Of a stretch of DNA of 64,000 bases, positions 9,022-17,896 are shown one piece after another. Numbering within the stretch: position 1 is the stretch's first letter; every line of letters starts with the position of its first letter. Source of the stretch: Psychromicrobium lacuslunae (lineage in GTDB: Bacteria; Actinomycetota; Actinomycetes; Actinomycetales; Micrococcaceae); contig NZ_CP011005.1 of the NCBI RefSeq assembly GCF_000950575.1, positions 2,604,001 through 2,668,000 of the forward strand, in the 5' to 3' direction. The notes below the pieces were generated by a model. The model saw only the letters and a program-made list of their open reading frames with translations. It was not told the origin of the DNA and searched no databases. A program made the position numbers and the translations under genes.

Positions 9022-10004
9022 CAGGACACCCTCACCCTCGGGTCAACAATTGTGGTAGCGAAGTCCGCCAGAATAGCGCCAATCGCGAAGATCACTGAGG
9101 CGAAGGCGACGGTGGCAACAGCCACGCTGACGTCCTGATTCAGGATCGCCTCCAACGACCACTTTCCAATGCCATGCCAAGCGAAAATGCTTTCCGCGAA
9201 GAACCCGCCGGTAAAAATAGCTGGAACAGTGAAAGCAATGCTCTGCGCTACCGGGATAAATGACACCCGAAGCGCGTGTTTGCGGATCGCAGCATTCTTC
9301 GAAAGACCGGTAGCCCTCGCGGTTCGGACGAAATCCGCATTGATGTTATCCAGCAAATATTGACGTTGGGCAACCTGATAGGACGCCCAGCCGAAGACGG
9401 TAATCGCAAACAGTGGCACCACGAAGTGCGCCCCATAATCCAGGAGTTGAGGGAAAAAGCCCTCCACTCCCTCACTGCTGGAGCCGGTGACATAGAAGAT
9501 CCGCTGACCTGCCGAGTTGTTGATATTGATGGCAATCTGCTGAATCAAGAAGTAGGCGATCGGCAACGGGATAATGAAGGTGAAGTAGCTGTAGCCGGTG
9601 ATCACCCGATCACCGAATTTGTACTGCCGCGAGGCGGCGTAAACGCCGAGCGCAACACCGATCAGCAGGGTGAGCAAAATGGCCAAGCCATAGAGCTGGG
9701 TACTTACCCAGACGCGAGTACCGAACTCGTGAGTGACATACTGCGAATTGGGGCTACGACCCCAGTCCCAACGGGTGAAAATACCGACCAACCAGTCGAT
9801 GTACTTGTCCCAGGCGGAACGGTTGGGATCTAAGCCCAGGCTCGCCAATGAGGCGTTGATCTGCTCTTGGCTAGGACGAGGAGATCTACTCTCCATGTCC
9901 TTGCCGGGGTGGAAGAAAGCAGTGGCTAGGAAAAACGCTGCCGAAGTGGTGACAAAGATCATCACCACATAAGTGACAGCTCGCTTAAGTAGATATACAA
10001 ACAT
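9021..10004 (-). CDS. Oligopeptide ABC transporter permease, OppB type
   Basis: A 327-residue membrane protein with the OppB N-terminus (MFVYLLKRAVTYVVMIF), about six membrane segments, and the EAA loop INADFVRTARATGLSKNAAIRKHALRVSF. It is the first gene of the opp operon. The ATG has no strong ribosome-binding site, and the operon promoter must lie in the 565-base region that separates it from the divergent aminotransferase gene. Confidence 0.95.
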   Translation of the reverse strand: MFVYLLKRAVTYVVMIFVTTSAAFFLATAFFHPGKDMESRSPRPSQEQINASLASLGLDPNRSAWDKYIDWLVGIFTRWDWGRSPNSQYVTHEFGTRVWVSTQLYGLAILLTLLIGVALGVYAASRQYKFGDRVITGYSYFTFIIPLPIAYFLIQQIAININNSAGQRIFYVTGSSSEGVEGFFPQLLDYGAHFVVPLFAITVFGWASYQVAQRQYLLDNINADFVRTARATGLSKNAAIRKHALRVSFIPVAQSIAFTVPAIFTGGFFAESIFAWHGIGKWSLEAILNQDVSVAVATVAFASVIFAIGAILADFATTIVDPRVRVS

Positions 10005-10532
10005 AGAACGAAGGCTTCTAGACCCGAGAACTCCCTTGTGAGAGGCAAATTTGCGCTTTCAAGGAGAATCCTCGATTTCCCATGACCAACGTTGACACCT
10101 GGTAACTTCCTTCTCGAACGGCTTGGGGCCTGATGGCTGACGCGTCCCCAGTCGGAAGTCTTCGCTCCCACGAGGTTCATGGTGGCGGCTCCGTTGCCGC
10201 CCTATCCCCCAAATGACTATGTCGCGCATCACATTGCACCGAATCTAACACAGCAATTTCACACAGCCATCACAATTCACAGGGAGAAAAAATTGCGGTC
10301 TACTGCGGAAATAGCGAGATCATGCTAGACACCGAGCAACGAACCGCCCTCAAAAACGGCAATTTTCTCCCTACATTTAGCCAAATTGACGACACTCCGG
10401 AGGACTCAGCAAGTCAACTCTCGCTGGAGGACCAGTTGCTGTGGTGACACGATCGACCTCCTTGCGTTACAGAAAAGTTACTAAACCGTCATGCGCTTGC
10501 ATCAATCATTCAGAAGTTATATGCAACTTCTG
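10005..10532. other. Long divergent intergenic region between opp and the aminotransferase
   Basis: No gene is supported here. The part next to opp contains a GCAAATTTGC palindrome (10045-10054). The part next to the aminotransferase contains an ATGCAA-type half-site in inverted orientation (10497-10502) and an inverted repeat AGAAGTT-N6-AACTTCT (10512-10531). The length suggests a long opp leader or complex regulation. I recognise no riboswitch. Confidence 0.5.
10512..10531. promoter_or_regulatory. Candidate operator of the aminotransferase promoter
   Basis: Inverted repeat AGAAGTT-ATATGC-AACTTCT just upstream of the TTGACT -35 box. It overlaps one of two direct repeats TATGCAAC (10520-10527 and 10541-10548), which are spaced 21 bases apart, about two helical turns. 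Confidence 0.45.
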
Positions 10533-10569
10533 TTGACTTCTATGCAACCGCTAGGTTTATGCTGTCAGG
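10533..10569 (+). promoter_or_regulatory. Promoter with leaderless geometry for the aminotransferase
   Basis: TTGACT (10533-10538), a 19-base spacer, TATGCT (10558-10563), six bases, then the GTG at 10570. No ribosome-binding site is present. Confidence 0.65.
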
Positions 10570-11808
10570 GTGACTTCACCGCATATCGAATCCTCTGCAT
10601 TGAGCGACCTGTTCTCCGCCCGAGCCGCGAATATCAAGCAATCGGCGGTGCGCGACGTCTTCGAAATTTCCATGCAACCAGGACTCATTTCGCTGGCTGG
10701 TGGCAACCCCTATTTGCAGTCGCTGCCGCTAGAACGGCTGGCTCAATCGGCCGCTCAAATCATCGCCACCGAGGGGCTGGAAGCGCTGCAGTACGGCGGC
10801 GGTCAGGGCACCCTGGAGCTGCGCGAACAAATCTGCCAGGTGATGGCCGCCGAAGGCATTCACAATGCCGATCCCGAAAATGTAGTGATCACCGCCGGCT
10901 CCCAATCGGCCCAGGACGTAGCTGCCAAGGTGTTTTGTGATCCGGGCGATGTGGTGCTGGTGGAAGATCCCACCTACGTCGGTGCACTCAACGCTTTCGA
11001 GGCTTATCAGGTTGAAGTAGTGCCGATGCGAGGCGATGCCGAAGGCATTCTTCCGGAGGCCTTGCAGAGCCAGCTTGAGCAGCTCCGCTTAGCAGGTAAG
11101 CGGGTCAAGCTGCTCTATACCATCCCCAATTTCAATAACCCCTCCGGAGTGATGCTGGCGGAGTCCCGGCGGCAACAGATCATCGATATATGCAAGAAAG
11201 AGCATATTCTTATTCTGGAGGACAATCCTTACGGACTACTCAAATTCGATGGCCATCCGGTAGCGCCTCTGCGCGCTCGGGACAGTGAAAATGTGCTCTA
11301 CCTGGGTTCTTTTTCGAAAATCTTCGCACCGGGCCTGCGGATTGGCTGGGCTCTGGTCCCCGCCGAACTCAAGCAAAGATTCTACTTAGCCAGCGAAGCG
11401 GTGACGCTCTGCCCGCCATCTTTGAATCAAATGCTCGTTTCGACATATATTCGAGAATACGACTGGATGGCACAAATCCAGCGCTATCGCGAGCTGTATT
11501 TCGAGCGCTGCGAAACCATGCTCGAGGCGCTTGAGGAACATATGCCACCGGGGGTGCACTGGACCCGCCCCGCTGGCGGATTCTTTGTCTGGCTTACCTT
11601 GCCGGAAGACGTGGACAGCTATCCGCTGCTACAGCAAGGGATAGCCGAGGGCGTGGTATTCGTCCCTGGCGCGGCCTTCACCACTGCCGAGCGAAGCAAT
11701 TCCTTGCGCTTGGCTTTTAGCGCGGTGAGTTCGGAGAACATCCGTGAAGGTGTTCGACGGCTTGCGCCCGTGCTAGCCAAAGCAATCGCAGAAGTTCAGC
11801 CCGGCTAA
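10570..11808 (+). CDS. PLP-dependent aminotransferase, fold type I (2-aminoadipate / MocR-catalytic-domain type)
   Basis: A 412-residue enzyme resembling the catalytic half of MocR regulators and LysN-type 2-aminoadipate aminotransferases, without a helix-turn-helix. LQYGGGQGTLELREQI is the N-terminal substrate loop and ITAGSQSAQD the phosphate-binding turn. LYTIPNFNNPSG and LEDNPYG hold the Asn and Asp that contact the cofactor. YLGSFSKIFAPGLRIGW contains the Schiff-base Lys and the carboxylate-binding Arg. The donor and acceptor cannot be named. It starts at GTG, probably leaderless. Divergence from the peptide importer suggests use of peptide-derived amino acids, which is inference. Confidence 0.88.
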   Translation: MTSPHIESSALSDLFSARAANIKQSAVRDVFEISMQPGLISLAGGNPYLQSLPLERLAQSAAQIIATEGLEALQYGGGQGTLELREQICQVMAAEGIHNADPENVVITAGSQSAQDVAAKVFCDPGDVVLVEDPTYVGALNAFEAYQVEVVPMRGDAEGILPEALQSQLEQLRLAGKRVKLLYTIPNFNNPSGVMLAESRRQQIIDICKKEHILILEDNPYGLLKFDGHPVAPLRARDSENVLYLGSFSKIFAPGLRIGWALVPAELKQRFYLASEAVTLCPPSLNQMLVSTYIREYDWMAQIQRYRELYFERCETMLEALEEHMPPGVHWTRPAGGFFVWLTLPEDVDSYPLLQQGIAEGVVFVPGAAFTTAERSNSLRLAFSAVSSENIREGVRRLAPVLAKAIAEVQPG

Positions 11809-11840
11809 GCCCAGCCGTCTTCACCGGGCCTCCTTAGCCG
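11802..11840. terminator. Possible hairpin between convergent aminotransferase and E2 genes
   Basis: CGGCTAAG (11802-11809) pairs with CTTAGCCG (11833-11840), with a nested GCCC/GGGC pairing inside a long loop. There is no U-tract, so this is a weak call. Confidence 0.35.
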
Positions 11841-11858
11841 AACAGGGCCCGGCAGGAC

Positions 11859-13253
11859 TTAATCCAGCAAAAGCGCTGGTTCTTCAAGAATTGCCGCAAC
11901 ATCGGTGAGGAACCTTGCTGCCAGATCGCCGTCCACCACTCGATGATCAAAGGAGCCGCCGAGCGTGGTGACCCAGCGCGGCAGCAGCGCACCATCAACC
12001 ACCCAGGGCTTTTGCTTAATACTGCCAAACGCCAAAATACCTACCTCGCCCGGATTGAGGATCGGTGTTCCGGTGTCCAGTCCGAGGGCACCAATATTTG
12101 TGATGCTAATGCTGCCGTCCTGCATCTCGGCTGGCTGAGTGCGACCCTGCCGGGCGGTATCTGATAATTGATTGAGCGCGAGCGCTAGTTCCTTGAGCGA
12201 AAGCTGCTGGGCATTCTTAATATTGGGCACCACCAATCCGCGTGGAGTAGCGGCCGCAATGCCAAGATTCACGAAATGCTTGATCAGGATTTCCTGCTCC
12301 GTCCAGCTGGCGTTCACGGCCGGATTCCGGCTCACCGCCCAGATCACCGCCTTGGCGACTATCAATAGTGGCGAGACCTTGATCCCATCAAAATCGCGGC
12401 TAGTTTTGAGTCGCTTGACGAATTCCATCGTGCGGCTAGCATCGACGTCGACAAAGATCGAGACGTGCGGGGCGCTGAAAGCACTGCGCACCATAGCCTG
12501 AGCTGTCGCCTTACGAACTCCTTTGACCGGGATCCGTTCTACCGTGCCGTCAAAGTCAGACTGGATTGCTGAATATGCTGGCGCGTTCGCTCCAAGCAGT
12601 TTGGTAGATTCAGTCGATCCATTCAGTTCAGTCTCCCTGGACAATTGCTCTTGATGAGTCTGCAGATCTTTCCGAGTCACCTCGCCACGTATGCCGGTGG
12701 CGTTCACGCTGGCGAGATCTATGCCCAGGTCTTTAGCGGCCTTGCGTACGGGCGGCGTGGAAAGCACCCGAGTCGTTCCGAGCGGCTGCACACCAGCCAT
12801 CGGCTGAGCGCTCGGCTGATCCGGCAACGCAGCGCCCTTCGGCCCCGAACTACTGGCTGCTAGCCGCGGGCGACGCTTCACGGCGTCGGCCTTAGGCCCA
12901 GAACCAACTAACGGCGCAGGCGCCACTGATTCGAGCTGCGCACTGGGCCGGGTGTCCTTAAAACCTCCTTGTTCAATCAGCTGCGGGTCAAGATTGAGCA
13001 GACCGCTGCTCGGTACGTGTGCCACACCAATCACAATGATCGGCGCCCCAACGTCCACGGTTTCTCCCTCGCCGACCAGCAACTCAGTGACCTCTCCGGC
13101 GTATGGCGAGGGCAGTTCAACCAACGACTTCGCCGTCTCGATTTCCACCAAGACGTCGTTGATCGCCACGGTATCGCCGACCTTAACCTTCCAGGAAACA
13201 ATTTCAGCCTCGGTCAGGCCTTCACCAACATCGGGCAAATGAAAAGTGTTCAT
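11859..13253 (-). CDS. bkdC: Dihydrolipoamide acyltransferase (E2) of a branched-chain 2-oxoacid dehydrogenase-type complex
   Basis: A 464-residue E2. The N-terminal lipoyl domain (about residues 1-80) carries the lipoylated Lys in [15 protein letters not shown] Pro/Ala-rich linker leads to a peripheral-subunit-binding domain ([25 protein letters not shown], about 165-200). The C-terminal catalytic domain ends with [16 protein letters not shown], the HRxxDG active site. It transfers the acyl group from E1 to CoA. It is the last gene of a three-gene operon with E1beta and E1alpha. No E3 gene is present, so a shared lipoamide dehydrogenase is presumed. Pyruvate or other 2-oxoacids cannot be excluded as substrates. 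Confidence 0.93.
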   Translation of the reverse strand: MNTFHLPDVGEGLTEAEIVSWKVKVGDTVAINDVLVEIETAKSLVELPSPYAGEVTELLVGEGETVDVGAPIIVIGVAHVPSSGLLNLDPQLIEQGGFKDTRPSAQLESVAPAPLVGSGPKADAVKRRPRLAASSSGPKGAALPDQPSAQPMAGVQPLGTTRVLSTPPVRKAAKDLGIDLASVNATGIRGEVTRKDLQTHQEQLSRETELNGSTESTKLLGANAPAYSAIQSDFDGTVERIPVKGVRKATAQAMVRSAFSAPHVSIFVDVDASRTMEFVKRLKTSRDFDGIKVSPLLIVAKAVIWAVSRNPAVNASWTEQEILIKHFVNLGIAAATPRGLVVPNIKNAQQLSLKELALALNQLSDTARQGRTQPAEMQDGSISITNIGALGLDTGTPILNPGEVGILAFGSIKQKPWVVDGALLPRWVTTLGGSFDHRVVDGDLAARFLTDVAAILEEPALLLD

Positions 13254-13271
13254 CTCGACTCCGCTCAGTAT

Positions 13272-14246
13272 TCAGTAGGCCAGGGCGCGATCAAGCGCTT
13301 CGAGGATGCGGTCGATATCGGGCAGGTATTGTTCCTCCACCTTGGCTACCGGGTAGGGCATATGGAAGCCACCGATCCGAATCACCGGCGAGTGCAGCGA
13401 GTAAAACGCCCGCTCACTAATCCGAGCCGCTATCTCGCCACCCAAACCACCGAAGGTCGGTGCTTCATGAGCGATTAACAACCTCCCAGTTTTGCGCACG
13501 GATTCAGTGATGGTGTCGAAATCAATCGGGGAAAGCGAGCGTAGGTCGATAACTTCCACGCTCCGCCCGTCCTGTTCAGCGGCATTAGCGGCGGCGAGTG
13601 CCACCGGCAGCAAAGGGCCGTAGGCGAGCAAGGTAGCGTCTTGCCCCTCGCGCAGTACTTGCGCTGTGAAGGGGTCCGCCGCGGGCTGCTCGGTATCTAC
13701 TTCGCCTTTGAGCCAGTAGCGTTTCTTGGGTTCGAAAATGATCACCGGATCTGGGCACTGCACGGCCTGCTGGGTCATCCAATAAGCATCGTGCGGGTTT
13801 GACGGGGTGATGATGCGCAAGCCGGCGGTATGAGCGAATAAGGCCTCCGGCGATTCCGAATGGTGTTCGATGGAGCCAATGCCGCCACCATAGGGAATCC
13901 GGATCACCACTCCGGTGGTGAGCTGACCGGCAGCCCTGGCATGGATTTTGGCCAACTGAGTGGTGATTTGGTTGAACCCCGGGAAGACAAAACCGTCGAA
14001 TTGAATCTCACAAATCGGCCGGTAGCCGCGTAGCGCTAGCCCAATGGCGGTACCGATGATGCCTGATTCCGCGAGCGGGGTGTCGACCACTCGGTCCGCA
14101 CCAAACTCTGCTTTGAGCCCTTCGGTGACTCGATAGACGCCACCTAGTGAACCAATATCCTCGCCCATCAGCAGAGTCTTCGGGTCTTCACTCAGGGTGC
14201 GGTGTAGACCGGCATTAATTGCTTTAGCAATTGTCATTGTGGTCAT
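13272..14246 (-). CDS. bkdB: 2-oxoacid dehydrogenase E1 component, beta subunit
   Basis: A 324-residue transketolase-like subunit. Conserved segments are LMGEDIGSLGGVYRVTEGL, VDTPLAESGIIGTAIGLALRG, CEIQFDGFVFPGFNQI, and the C-terminal VIRIGGFHMPYPVAKVEEQYLPD typical of branched-chain/pyruvate E1beta. It binds thiamine diphosphate at the interface with the alpha subunit. It lies 18 bases upstream of the E2 gene and two bases downstream of the E1alpha gene. Confidence 0.94.
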   Translation of the reverse strand: MTTMTIAKAINAGLHRTLSEDPKTLLMGEDIGSLGGVYRVTEGLKAEFGADRVVDTPLAESGIIGTAIGLALRGYRPICEIQFDGFVFPGFNQITTQLAKIHARAAGQLTTGVVIRIPYGGGIGSIEHHSESPEALFAHTAGLRIITPSNPHDAYWMTQQAVQCPDPVIIFEPKKRYWLKGEVDTEQPAADPFTAQVLREGQDATLLAYGPLLPVALAAANAAEQDGRSVEVIDLRSLSPIDFDTITESVRKTGRLLIAHEAPTFGGLGGEIAARISERAFYSLHSPVIRIGGFHMPYPVAKVEEQYLPDIDRILEALDRALAY

Positions 14247-14248
14247 GA

Positions 14249-15439
14249 TTACTCGCCTTCCGTAACGAAGCCAGCTTCGTACTCTTCCAGCCAGGCGAGC
14301 TCTTCGGCTATCAAAGGGTGTTGTTGAGCGTAGACATTGGCGAAGGAAGCCCGTAGGTCAGGGTTGACCATGGCCAACACCTCACGCCGGACATCACTGG
14401 CAAGCTGGTCACCCTCTTGACCTAAATCATCGAAGAAGGCATCGTCGGCATGCCCTTCAGCGCGCAAAAGTGTCTCCAATCGAAGCAACGGATCCCGCAG
14501 CCGCCATTGCTCCTCCTCGTCACTACCGCGATATTTGCTCGGGTCGTCCGCCGTGGTGTGCGCTCCCAATCGATAGGTTTCGGCCTCAATCAGCACTGGG
14601 CCAGCACCACTTCGGGCGTGTTCCAATGCCCACTGACTTGCGGCGTAAACCGCGAGTACGTCATTGCCATCGACACGCAAACCAGGAAATCCATAGCCAG
14701 CCGCTCGCTGCGCCAGGGGAACTCGGGATTGCACCGAGAACGGCACGGAAATAGCCCAACGGTTGTTCTGGCAGAAGAACACCACTGGCGCTTGGAAGGA
14801 GGCGGCGAACACCATCGATTCATGCACATCGCCCTCAGAACTTGAGCCATCCCCAAAATACGCGAGCACAGCGGGCGACTCCGTCAGCCCGGCCGCGCGA
14901 TCTCGTTGCACGCCCATGGCGTAGCCCACGGCATGAAGCGTCTGGGCAGCCAAGACCAGGGTGTAGAGATGGAAATTGTTCTGCCGGGGATCCCAGCCAC
15001 CGTGGGATACGCCTCGGAAAAGACCTAAGAGCTGCGAGGGATTGACTCCACGAGTCATTGCCACCGCATGCTCTCGATAGGTAGGAAACAAATAGTCTTC
15101 CGGTCGGCTGGCCCGACCGGAGCCAACCTGAGCGGCTTCTTGGCCCACCATGGGCACCCACATTGCGAGTTCGCCCTGGCGCTGTAACGCCGTCGCCTCT
15201 TGGTCAAAACGGCGAGCCAAAGCCATGTCTCGGTAGAACTGCCTAAGTTGCGCTGAACTCAGTGCCTCGGCGAAGGGGCTGAAAGTACTGTTTTGCCGAC
15301 GGCCACCGTCCGGGGCTAACAGTTGCAGAACCTCTCGCGACGCGTCCTCGGCGCCTTGCTGATGGCGTGCTTCAACTCGCTGAGCGGGGTTACCCGAAAG
15401 CTGTTCCGCTTCGGTTCTCGGCAGATGCGCTGTTGACAC
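14249..15439 (-). CDS. bkdA: 2-oxoacid dehydrogenase E1 component, alpha subunit
   Basis: About 396 residues. The thiamine diphosphate motif is clear (AYFGDGSSSEGD followed later by FFCQNNRWA). AMWVPMVGQEAAQVGSG and DYLFPTYREHAVAMTRG are typical of branched-chain E1alpha, as is the phosphorylation-loop-like segment LGAHTTADDPSKYR. I prefer GTG at 15439 over the upstream TTG at 15451, because GAGG lies six bases before it. It is the first gene of the operon. The substrate is inferred as branched-chain 2-oxoacids. Confidence 0.92.
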   Translation of the reverse strand: MSTAHLPRTEAEQLSGNPAQRVEARHQQGAEDASREVLQLLAPDGGRRQNSTFSPFAEALSSAQLRQFYRDMALARRFDQEATALQRQGELAMWVPMVGQEAAQVGSGRASRPEDYLFPTYREHAVAMTRGVNPSQLLGLFRGVSHGGWDPRQNNFHLYTLVLAAQTLHAVGYAMGVQRDRAAGLTESPAVLAYFGDGSSSEGDVHESMVFAASFQAPVVFFCQNNRWAISVPFSVQSRVPLAQRAAGYGFPGLRVDGNDVLAVYAASQWALEHARSGAGPVLIEAETYRLGAHTTADDPSKYRGSDEEEQWRLRDPLLRLETLLRAEGHADDAFFDDLGQEGDQLASDVRREVLAMVNPDLRASFANVYAQQHPLIAEELAWLEEYEAGFVTEGE

Positions 15440-15462
15440 AGCAGACCTCAATCCATGCTTCG

Positions 15463-15535
15463 ACGGTAAATATATTCCTCAAAGGGAATGCATGCCAGTC
15501 ACGGAATATTTCCCGACTGAATATACCCACTCTAG
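15463..15535. promoter_or_regulatory. AT-rich region with repeated palindromic blocks upstream of the E1alpha gene
   Basis: The interval contains ATTCC-N5-GGGAAT, a near-perfect GGAATATTTCC palindrome and several AATATA-type blocks in about 70 bases, in contrast to the GC-rich surroundings. It is the obvious place for the bkd promoter and operator. The regulator is not encoded nearby. Confidence 0.4.
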
Positions 15536-15632
15536 CTAAAAACGAGGACGGCGAAGCACATGTGACTCGCCAGGATAGCGGCCCTGTTTTTGTAGCCGAC
15601 GGAGCGGAAGCACTACGTGTTGATTGAAATGA

Positions 15633-16613
15633 CTAAGCCACGGGGCTAGCAAGCAGCGGAATAGTCGGCGCCGCCAACAGTTCGGCAACCAGCTCTTGGT
15701 GACTCAGGCCACATTGAGCGAACATCCGGGGTACCTGGGATTGTTTGGTCAAGCCGGGCATGGTGTTTATCTCGTTCAGAACGAATTGGTCTTCGCGAAG
15801 AAAGAAGTCAATCCGGGCTACTCCGGCGCAGCCAAGGGTTTCATAGAGCTCACCAGCCGTGCTCTCAAGATGCCGCTGCTGCGCGGAGGTGAGCGCGGCC
15901 GGGATCATGAAAACCGCTGAACCGTCATATTTCTGGACTGCCCCGAAGATACCGCCCGCTTGGACCGTGATCTCCAGCGCTGGCCCGACTAGCAAGCTGC
16001 CGTCAGACTTTCGCAGCACCGCAATATCAATCTCTCGACCCGAAACGTACTCTTCAATCATCAAGCGCCGCCGCCCCTCCCGGGCACGTCTAAGCAACCT
16101 ACTCAACTCGCCTCGGGAACGGATCAACTGCACGCCATGACTAGAGCCACCAGTGACCGGCTTAGCTACTGCCGGCAAGGCATAGGTCCGGGACAGCCCC
16201 GCCGGGCCAATAAGTTCGCCTTCGGCCACCGCGATGCCCAGCCCTCGGCAGATCGCTTTGGTGGCAATCTTGTCCATCGCAATTGCCCCCGCCGCGGTCG
16301 GCGCACCGATATAGGGCTTGCCGAGCAATTCGAGCAGGGCAGCAAGCGTGCCGTCTTCGCCCAACTCTCCATGCACGACAGGAAAAACCAGATCGCAGCC
16401 GTTCATCAAGGCAATGGCATAGCTCAAGCCACCCTTCAGCAATTCACCCTGCGCACTGGCCCAGCGGCCTTGCTGATCGATAGTCAATCCGATGACTTCG
16501 TGTCCTAATTCGATCAGCGAGTCACTCACCGCGGCTGCACTTGCCAGACCGACCTGATATTCGGTGTTTGCACCGCCACCGATCACCGCGACTTTCAGAC
16601 TGGCATGTCTCAT
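15633..16613 (-). CDS. D-alanine--D-alanine ligase-like ATP-grasp protein
   Basis: A 326-residue protein, slightly shorter than typical Ddl. The N-terminal VIGGGANTEYQVGLAS holds a Glu at the place of the substrate-binding Glu. VFPVVHGELGEDGTLAALLELLGKPYIGA is the Ddl signature, KPVTGGSSHGV the ATP-grasp Ser loop, and VARIDFFLREDQFVLNEINTMPGLT the metal-binding site. The omega loop (about GGIFGAVQKYDGSA) is short but keeps a Lys-Tyr pair, and I see no His of the D-Ala-D-Lac type, so D-Ala-D-Ala activity is the simplest guess. It overlaps the alanine racemase stop by four bases (ATGA), suggesting a dedicated pair. Confidence 0.82.
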   Translation of the reverse strand: MRHASLKVAVIGGGANTEYQVGLASAAAVSDSLIELGHEVIGLTIDQQGRWASAQGELLKGGLSYAIALMNGCDLVFPVVHGELGEDGTLAALLELLGKPYIGAPTAAGAIAMDKIATKAICRGLGIAVAEGELIGPAGLSRTYALPAVAKPVTGGSSHGVQLIRSRGELSRLLRRAREGRRRLMIEEYVSGREIDIAVLRKSDGSLLVGPALEITVQAGGIFGAVQKYDGSAVFMIPAALTSAQQRHLESTAGELYETLGCAGVARIDFFLREDQFVLNEINTMPGLTKQSQVPRMFAQCGLSHQELVAELLAAPTIPLLASPVA

Positions 16614-17740
16614 CGAACTACCGCCGTGGGTCGATTGATCCTATGCACTCGTGGGCCGATACCGGTGATGATTTCGTGTGGCAGGGTGTTACACCAGGTA
16701 GCCCAATCGGCGACGGTTGGCTCGCCGTCAGTGCCGGCACCGAAGATGGTCGCCACTTCGCCGGGCAGCACTCTATCTTCCCCGGTGTCCACAACGATTT
16801 GGTCCATATTGACCAAGCCAGTGATGGCTCGATTCTTCCCAGCTAGGCGCACCTGACCAAGGCCACTCGAGATTCTGGGTATTCCGTCGGCATACCCCAA
16901 CGGCAATAGCGCTAAGTTCGAAGCCTTGGCCGTTCGATGGTGGCGACCGTAACCTATGTATTCTCCCGCCCGAACACGTCGGGTCTCCAGCACCGGCGCA
17001 GTGAGCGTGATAGCGGGCCGCAGCCTGTGGCTGCCGGATGGATCGATTCCCACCAGCCCGGCTCCGACCCGGCAGAAGTCGTAGTGATTGCGGGAGTCCG
17101 CTAAAACAGCGGCGGTACCGCCCAGGTGCCTGAAACGAATCCCGAGACCGGCCTCTTCACATTGCCGCCAGGCCTGTTCAAAGACCTCACGGGCGCGAAC
17201 ATTGAGCGCGTCACTAGAATCTTCCGCCCAGCCAAGATGCCCCATCAGACCAACAACTCGAAGCTGGTCCGCTCGCGGGTCCCGACAAAGCCGGCTGAGC
17301 AAGTCCTCGAAAGCTTCCGGATCGAGCCCTTCTCGATGCATCCCCAGGTCAAGCTGCAGATGAACGACAGCGCTCTGCCCCAAGGCCGTCGCGGCTCGCA
17401 AAATCGCATCAAGATGCTCAACGCTGGGCACGGCGAGCATGATCCGGTGACTAATCGCTTCCTCGAAGTTCGCCGAAACCGGGTTGAGCCAGCTCAGTAT
17501 CGGCGCCTGCACTCCGGCCGCACGCAGTCTGAGCGGATCGGCCAGCCCGGTGCTACCGAGGCTATCGGCACCGTGACCGAGTGCGGTCTTCGCCACCGTC
17601 AGCAAACCATGGCCAAAGCCATCAGCTTTTATCACCGCCATCAGCGGCTTTCCAGCCACACCGCTCAAGAACTCGGTATTGCTCGCAATAGCTTGCTCAT
17701 CGACGGTCAGTAAAGCTTGCTCGCGTGGATCGTGATTCAT
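16610..17740 (-). CDS. alr: Alanine racemase-like PLP enzyme
   Basis: A 376-residue fold type III PLP enzyme. KPLMAVIKADGFGHGLLTVA carries the PLP Lys, VHLQLDLGMHREGL is the Met/Arg loop, FRHLGGTAAVL a conserved PLP-contact segment, and IGYGRHHRTAKASNLALLPLGYADGIPR holds the second-subunit Tyr region. It lacks the membrane domain of VanT-type serine racemases. Its gene overlaps the following Ddl-like gene. The two probably make D-Ala and join it into the peptidoglycan dipeptide, or serve as a second, specialised set. Confidence 0.87.
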   Translation of the reverse strand: MNHDPREQALLTVDEQAIASNTEFLSGVAGKPLMAVIKADGFGHGLLTVAKTALGHGADSLGSTGLADPLRLRAAGVQAPILSWLNPVSANFEEAISHRIMLAVPSVEHLDAILRAATALGQSAVVHLQLDLGMHREGLDPEAFEDLLSRLCRDPRADQLRVVGLMGHLGWAEDSSDALNVRAREVFEQAWRQCEEAGLGIRFRHLGGTAAVLADSRNHYDFCRVGAGLVGIDPSGSHRLRPAITLTAPVLETRRVRAGEYIGYGRHHRTAKASNLALLPLGYADGIPRISSGLGQVRLAGKNRAITGLVNMDQIVVDTGEDRVLPGEVATIFGAGTDGEPTVADWATWCNTLPHEIITGIGPRVHRINRPTAVVR

Positions 17741-17896
17741 CGTTCTCTTAGCAGCTAGGGAAGCCCTCTCTTGGGGTTTCTCCAGTCTTGCCAGCGCGTG
17801 TCATCGGTGTGTAACAGTGCGGTGCTGAGGTTGCAACGATTTATCGCCAAGGATCGGCGGAGGTGATGGGGCATTCGCGGCGTGGAACCGCTTACT

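Noticed and set aside
10005-10569. Riboswitch in the long opp leader
   Set aside because: I could not find the conserved core of any known riboswitch class; only short palindromes are visible.
15633-17740. Vancomycin-resistance gene cluster
   Set aside because: No vanX, vanH or vanS/R-type genes are present, and the racemase lacks the membrane domain of VanT.
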